NCBI GenBank assembly: GCA_002095075.2
Contig: LVCE01000002.1
Location: forward strand, 1 to 64,000
Reading direction: 5' to 3'
Origin: Francisella endosymbiont of Ornithodoros moubata
GTDB lineage: Bacteria; Pseudomonadota; Gammaproteobacteria; Francisellales; Francisellaceae
DNA: 64,000 nucleotides
The position numbers and the translations under genes are program-made. Below, in pieces: positions 59,854 through 64,000 of the stretch. The notes beneath the pieces were generated by a model. That model did not search any database. It saw only the letters and a list, made by a program, of their open reading frames with translations, and had not been told where the DNA came from. Position 1 is the first letter of the stretch. The number at the start of each line of letters is the position of its first letter.

Positions 59854-62097
59854 TTAAGAGCATTTTTTACTACTACAGCTAGAGCAGCCAGTTAGATTTG
59901 CAACAAAATTTATTTTTGTTGATAAATATTTCATTAAGAAAACAATCCCAATGATGTATGCCATAGCTAGGCTAATACAGATTATAGAGCTACTAGGATG
60001 CGCAGCTATATTGAGTAATTGATAAACAACAACAGCAGCTATATATGCAATAGAGACACTCCAAAGTACCGACAAAATTGCCCAGTCACGCGTTGATTCT
60101 CTTACCATTGCTCCAACAACAGAAATACAAGGTATATATAATAATACAAAGAGTAGGTAAGCAAAAGCAGATGATAGTGAACCAAATTTTGTTACCATAT
60201 TTCCCATCGCACCATTATCCATACTAGCATCAGCTTTACTAGCTTCTATCGGGTTTATAAGAGTCGCTAGATCTATATCTTTGATATTATTAATAGTAGT
60301 ATTCCAAGACTCTTTGATACTATCTATTAGGCTAAATTCATCAGGAATGACATTATCCTCACCTTGAGTGTAAATTGTATTTAATGTTCCAACCACAACT
60401 TCTTTAGCAAGTGTGCCAGTTATTAGGCCTACAGTTGCTGGCCAGTTATCATCATTTATACCCATAGGGTTTAGAACTGGCGTGATTTTTTTACCAGCAT
60501 ATTCAAGTGCTGTGGTTTTATTACCAATATATATACTATTTAAGCTACCGATAATTATAGCTACAGGAACAATAACTTTACTAGCTCTAATTAAGAACGA
60601 CTTTAGTCTATTCCAGCTATAGATCATCACTGTTTTAAATGATGGCGTATGATAGTTTGGAATATCCAAAATAAATGGTGCTGTGTCGCCTTTTAAAAAT
60701 GTGAATTTAATAATGTAACCAGTAATTATAGCCCCAACTATTCCAGCTAAATATAACAAGAATATTATAGTAGCGCCATTGTGAGGAAAGAATGCACTAG
60801 CAAATACCGAGAATATCGCAAGCCTTGCACCACAAGACATAAATGGAGACATCATTAAAGTCATCAAGCGATCTTTACGTGTTTCTAAAGTTCTAGCTGC
60901 CATAATCGAAGCGACATTACAACCAAAGCCAACAATTAGTGGCACAAAGGCTCTACCAGATAAACCAATCGATTGCATGAATCTATCCATAACAAAAGCA
61001 GCTCGAGACATATAGCCAGAGTCTTCTAATATTGACAAAAATATAAATAAAAAACCAATCTGAGGAATAAATCCTAGTACGGTATTGATACCTGTCCCGA
61101 AGCCATTTGCAATAATACCTGTAACAGGCGTCGGTAGACCCAGCATATTTGAGTAATATGCCAAGCCATCAACAAAAATAGCATGAGATAAATCATCAAA
61201 TATTGGCTGTATTGCCCCACCTAATGTAATTGAAAATAAAAACATCAGATACATCATCAGTAAAAATATTGGTACCCCTAAATATTTATTCATGCAAAGT
61301 GCATCTAGAGTTTTGGTAAAGTTAAAGCTAGAAACCTTTTTATTTTCAGTAATGCTAGCTACAATTTCAGCGACAGCATTATATCTAATTTTAGCAACAT
61401 CAATTTGAGGTTTTGCTTGAGAGGAAATCTTTAACTTATTTAATTGACTAGCTGTGGTCTCTTGTGATAGTTGTAGCTCTCTACCATCAAGTAGTTCAGT
61501 AGCAAGCCATAGACTACCAATATCATCATTTCTTAGTGTAGTTATTTGTTGCGCTAAATCAGCGACTAACTCTGGATAGTAACTTTTTATGTCAAAACTT
61601 GAAACTTTTTGTTGATCTGCTAGGGTCTCTTTTAACTCTTTGATACCAATACCTCTTGCGGCAACAATTGGTAAAATCTTACAACCTAGTGCCTTCTCTA
61701 ATTTATCATGGTGGATAATTACCCCTTTTTTATTTGCAACATCGATCATATTAACCGCTAATATAACTGGTAGCCCAAGCTCAATAAGCTGCATAGTTAG
61801 ATAAAGACTTCTATTTAAATTAGAAGCATCAACAATATTAATAATAGCATTTGGTTTTTCTTTAACTATGAAAGAATAAGCTATTTGTTCATCAATAGAG
61901 TTTGCATCTGATACTGATAATGAATAAATTCCTGGAATATCAACAACTTCAATTTTTTTATCTTTTGAGTTTAAAAAACCTGTTTTCTTATCAACGGTTA
62001 CTCCAGACCAGTTACCAACTTTTTGGTTAAGTCCTGTCAGGGCATTAAAAATTGTTGTCTTACCGCAATTTGGATTGCCAACTAAAGCATATTTCAT
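59854..62097 (-). CDS. feoB: Ferrous iron transport protein B
   Basis: A 747-residue inner-membrane Fe(II) transporter with an N-terminal G domain: G1 GNPNCGKTT (about 7-15), G3 VDIPGIYSLS, G4 VNMID. The membrane part (from about 280) has the two Gate motifs with conserved Cys, FVPLIVGFGCNVASIMAART and the later PCISVVGAMVRES. The C-terminal tail is Cys-rich (GCSSCSSKKCS), probably for metal handling. No feoA is adjacent. Two Fur-like boxes lie 84-154 bases upstream, so iron repression is likely. Intact and of normal size; in Francisella FeoB supports growth on ferrous iron. Confidence 0.96.
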   Translation of the reverse strand: MKYALVGNPNCGKTTIFNALTGLNQKVGNWSGVTVDKKTGFLNSKDKKIEVVDIPGIYSLSVSDANSIDEQIAYSFIVKEKPNAIINIVDASNLNRSLYLTMQLIELGLPVILAVNMIDVANKKGVIIHHDKLEKALGCKILPIVAARGIGIKELKETLADQQKVSSFDIKSYYPELVADLAQQITTLRNDDIGSLWLATELLDGRELQLSQETTASQLNKLKISSQAKPQIDVAKIRYNAVAEIVASITENKKVSSFNFTKTLDALCMNKYLGVPIFLLMMYLMFLFSITLGGAIQPIFDDLSHAIFVDGLAYYSNMLGLPTPVTGIIANGFGTGINTVLGFIPQIGFLFIFLSILEDSGYMSRAAFVMDRFMQSIGLSGRAFVPLIVGFGCNVASIMAARTLETRKDRLMTLMMSPFMSCGARLAIFSVFASAFFPHNGATIIFLLYLAGIVGAIITGYIIKFTFLKGDTAPFILDIPNYHTPSFKTVMIYSWNRLKSFLIRASKVIVPVAIIIGSLNSIYIGNKTTALEYAGKKITPVLNPMGINDDNWPATVGLITGTLAKEVVVGTLNTIYTQGEDNVIPDEFSLIDSIKESWNTTINNIKDIDLATLINPIEASKADASMDNGAMGNMVTKFGSLSSAFAYLLFVLLYIPCISVVGAMVRESTRDWAILSVLWSVSIAYIAAVVVYQLLNIAAHPSSSIICISLAMAYIIGIVFLMKYLSTKINFVANLTGCSSCSSKKCS

Positions 62098-62180
62098 AAT
62101 CAGTTCTCAGGGATTTATAGTATAGGTTCTCTAAAGAAAGTGGGATTATTATATCAAAATGATTATTAATTGGTAGATAT

Positions 62181-62199
62181 AATAATGATAATTATTATC
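62181..62199. promoter_or_regulatory. Fur box upstream of feoB
   Basis: AATAATGATAATTATTATC matches the 19-base Fur consensus GATAATGATAATCATTATC at 17 positions. It lies 84 bases upstream of the feoB start, consistent with repression by Fur when iron is plentiful. Confidence 0.75.
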
Positions 62200-62232
62200 A
62201 AATATTTAGTATATTTGAATACTGAGTGTTAT

Positions 62233-62251
62233 GATTATGGTTATCATTATA
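62233..62251. promoter_or_regulatory. Second Fur-like box
   Basis: GATTATGGTTATCATTATA matches the Fur consensus at 15 of 19 positions. It lies 33 bases upstream of the first box, allowing cooperative binding. It ends 12 bases before the stop of the lipoprotein remnant. Confidence 0.5.
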
Positions 62252-62263
62252 AATCATGTCACA

Positions 62264-62820
62264 TTAAGCATAAGCTTTTATTATCCATGAAGATATCTTT
62301 ACCTTAATACCTTTTTTATATTGTGGTAAAGTTGCAGTTATTATTGAGCAACCATCTGAAAAAGCATTCTCAGTTTTACATATTTTGATTTGAGTCTCTG
62401 TAAATGAAATATATAGAGCTTTTGAGTGTTGCTGAAGAACTTATCATTATTGCGATAATAAGTTAAAGTAGCAATCGTAGTTTTATATTTTATCGCATCA
62501 AAACTAAATGCTTGAATATCATTATTCCAATCATTGATAAATGCCTTAATATTTACCACTATCATCAACACACTGAATATACTCGCCATATCTTAGGTTA
62601 GTCTTGATATAAGCTATTTGTTGTGCTTGTTGTTGTTTATAGGCTAATTCTTGAGCTCTTTGTTTAGCGTCAATATGTCAATATCAGCTTGTTTTTGATA
62701 TGCTTCAGCCTGTTGCTGCGGAGTCATTTTTTGCTATGTCTCATCAGATATACCAAGAGGGTACATCATACATTAGCTACTATATAAGCTAGCAGTCATT
62801 AAAAATAGTATTTTTCTCAT
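62264..62820 (-). pseudogene. Small lipoprotein-like secreted protein, broken
   Basis: MRKILFLMTASLYSS is a signal peptide, followed by a stop and CMMYPLGISDET, where the Cys could be a lipidation site. A Gln-rich helix (QKMTPQQQAEAYQKQADIDI; AQELAYKQQQAQQIAYIKTN) follows, then LRYGEYIQCVDDSGKY, a shift, and FINDWNNDIQAFSFDAIKYK to the end. Two stops and about three frame changes. It starts three bases after the orn stop on the same strand. Family unknown to me beyond being Francisella-like. Confidence 0.6.
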
Positions 62821-62823
62821 TTG

Positions 62824-63369
62824 TTATAATTCTTTTAATGATAAAAGTTTTTGTCGATAAAATTTTAGCTCAGCAATTGATTCACGAATATCATCTAAAG
62901 CTTTATGAGTATTTTTTTTCTCAAAAACTTTACCATCGCCCCAATACTCGTTAAGTAGTTTTAGAGTCGTGACATCTAGCATTCTATAGTGACAGTAATC
63001 ATCTATCTTTGGCATATATTTTGCAAGAAATCTTCTGTCTTGCCAAATTGAATTACCGCATAAAGGTGAGCTTTGGTACGGTACAAACTTTTTTATAAAT
63101 TCTAAAACCTGTTGTTCTGCAGCTTCTGTAGAGATTTCACTATCTTTAACTCTTTGTGTAAGACCTGTCTCTCGATGATTTTTTATACACCACTCATTCA
63201 TAGTGGCTAAAACTTCATCAGGTTGATAAACTGCAATTGGCTCAGCTTCAGCAATTATATTCAGGTCTTTATTGGTAATAATTGCGGCTATTTCGATAAT
63301 TTTACAGTTATCGGCATCAAGACCTGTCATTTCAAGATCAATCCAGATTAGATTATCTGCTGATTGCAT
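62824..63369 (-). CDS. orn: Oligoribonuclease
   Basis: A 181-residue DEDDh 3'-5' exoribonuclease that degrades two- to five-base RNA ends, the last step of mRNA decay. LIWIDLEMTGLDADNCKIIE (about 8-27) carries the first Asp/Glu pair, GNSIWQDRRFLAKYMP the second region, and THKALDDIRESIAEL the His/Asp of motif III. The length equals that of E. coli Orn. It follows efp after two bases, so the two form an operon. Intact. Confidence 0.95.
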   Translation of the reverse strand: MQSADNLIWIDLEMTGLDADNCKIIEIAAIITNKDLNIIAEAEPIAVYQPDEVLATMNEWCIKNHRETGLTQRVKDSEISTEAAEQQVLEFIKKFVPYQSSPLCGNSIWQDRRFLAKYMPKIDDYCHYRMLDVTTLKLLNEYWGDGKVFEKKNTHKALDDIRESIAELKFYRQKLLSLKEL

Positions 63370-63371
63370 GC

Positions 63372-63941
63372 TTAATCCTTGACTCTGGATACATAAGTTG
63401 ATGTTCTCGTATCAACTTTTACAACCTCACCAGTTTGTACAAAAAGAGGAACTCTAACAACAGCACCAGTTGATAGTGTTGCAGGTTTACTTCCTGTTCC
63501 AGCGGTATCACCTTTTAAACCAGAATCTGTTTCGATAATCTCAAGGTTTACAAAGTTTGGTGCAGTAATTGAAATAGGCTGACCATTAAAAAGAATTACT
63601 TGATATTCATCTTGATCTTTAAGCCATTTTTTTGTTTTGCCAAGAGCTTCTTCAGAAACCATATATTGCTCAAATGTCTCAGGGTGCATAAATACATAGT
63701 TATCGCCATCAAAGTATGAATATACAGTTGTTAGTTCCTCTACATCTGCGGCTTCTACAGATTCACCAGATTTAAAAGTTTTTTCAACTACTCTGTCATT
63801 AAGTAAGTTTTTAAGCTTAACTCTATTAAATGCTTGACCCTTACCAGGCTTGACAAACTCATTCTCAACTATAACCATTGGGTTACCGTCAATTAAAACT
63901 TTTAAACCACCTTTAAACTCATTAGTACTATAACTAGTCAT
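63372..63941 (-). CDS. efp: Elongation factor P
   Basis: A 189-residue three-domain factor that enters the ribosome and relieves stalling at runs of proline. The N-terminal KOW-like domain carries the loop [12 protein letters not shown] (about 32-43), whose Lys is the site modified by EpmA in many species. The second OB domain follows ([20 protein letters not shown]), and the third ends with [20 protein letters not shown] and [20 protein letters not shown], the family signature. The ATG has an AGGAT site upstream (63948-63952, minus strand). First gene of the efp-orn operon. Intact. Confidence 0.97.
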   Translation of the reverse strand: MTSYSTNEFKGGLKVLIDGNPMVIVENEFVKPGKGQAFNRVKLKNLLNDRVVEKTFKSGESVEAADVEELTTVYSYFDGDNYVFMHPETFEQYMVSEEALGKTKKWLKDQDEYQVILFNGQPISITAPNFVNLEIIETDSGLKGDTAGTGSKPATLSTGAVVRVPLFVQTGEVVKVDTRTSTYVSRVKD

Positions 63942-64000
63942 TTTTAATAATCCTCAACGTATTTTTTATAATAAAATAAATTAATTTCAACATTCAGCAG

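Overview
The window is AT-rich chromosomal DNA from a gammaproteobacterium of the genus Francisella. The evidence is the gene order around the replication origin (rng / oriC / dnaA-dnaN, then pyrB-carB-carA, pyrC, pyrF-pyrD, ppdK, feoB, orn, efp), the style of the proteins, and a tmRNA whose tag reads GNKKANRV...AVKAA, close to the F. tularensis tag as I remember it. The species cannot be fixed from sequence alone. The main character of the window is decay: about forty genes are frameshifted, interrupted by stops or cut by internal deletions, next to about twenty intact genes. This is typical of a host-adapted lineage; the fish-associated Francisella are my guess.

Layout. 1-4.8 kb: the 3' end of a thioesterase gene, an IS5-like transposase remnant, and a ruined type VI secretion locus with an IcmF/TssM-like gene. 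4.9-7.2 kb: two intact tandem plsC acyltransferases and an EEP-family phosphatase/nuclease. 7.2-13.4 kb: an almost continuous graveyard: nhaA, a Rieske oxygenase, cytochrome b561, an MHS transporter, then hydrogenase maturation remnants hypA, hypB, hypF and a maturation protease, with a bcp peroxiredoxin remnant among them. 13.4-16.6 kb: intact D-2-hydroxyacid dehydrogenase and ettA. 16.7-20.3 kb: further remnants (small proteins, metallo-beta-lactamase fold lipase, GRP sugar permease, pepN) and a dispersed hairpin repeat. 20.5-24.5 kb: intact hsp20 and trpCF beside broken trpG and trpE. 25.3-30.1 kb: tRNA-Asp, tRNA-Thr, rng, the DnaA-box-bearing origin, dnaA and dnaN. 30.2-34.2 kb: a zntB remnant, then an eroded integrative element (DUF3987 primase-like gene and P4-type integrase) lying against the 3' end of intact ssrA. 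34.3-41.2 kb: an amino-acid permease with one stop codon, then pyrB, carB and carA. 41.5-47.8 kb: acid phosphatase remnant, intact pyrC, a DUF481 outer-membrane remnant, an AtuA/DUF4387 pair and a periplasmic chorismate mutase remnant. 47.9-49.3 kb: intact pyrF-pyrD. 49.2-56.8 kb: tyrA, dtd, MFS sugar transporter, GH32 fructosidase, POT peptide transporter, leuB, leuD, leuC and ilvE, all broken. 57.0-64 kb: intact ppdK, feoB (with Fur-like boxes upstream), orn and efp, plus a broken lipoprotein gene.

How it fits together. De novo pyrimidine synthesis (carAB, pyrB, pyrC, pyrD, pyrF), replication initiation, translation quality control (ssrA, efp, ettA), RNA turnover (rng, orn), ferrous iron uptake and phospholipid synthesis are kept. 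Aromatic and branched-chain amino-acid synthesis (trpE, trpG, tyrA, chorismate mutase, leuBCD, ilvE), hydrogenase maturation, sucrose/fructan use, several transporters and the type VI locus have been lost. I did not find a convincing new, working biological system. The more notable signals are the ssrA-associated element, the deletion junctions inside metabolic clusters, a composite two-hairpin repeat present in two inverted copies, and a few genes disabled by a single stop codon.
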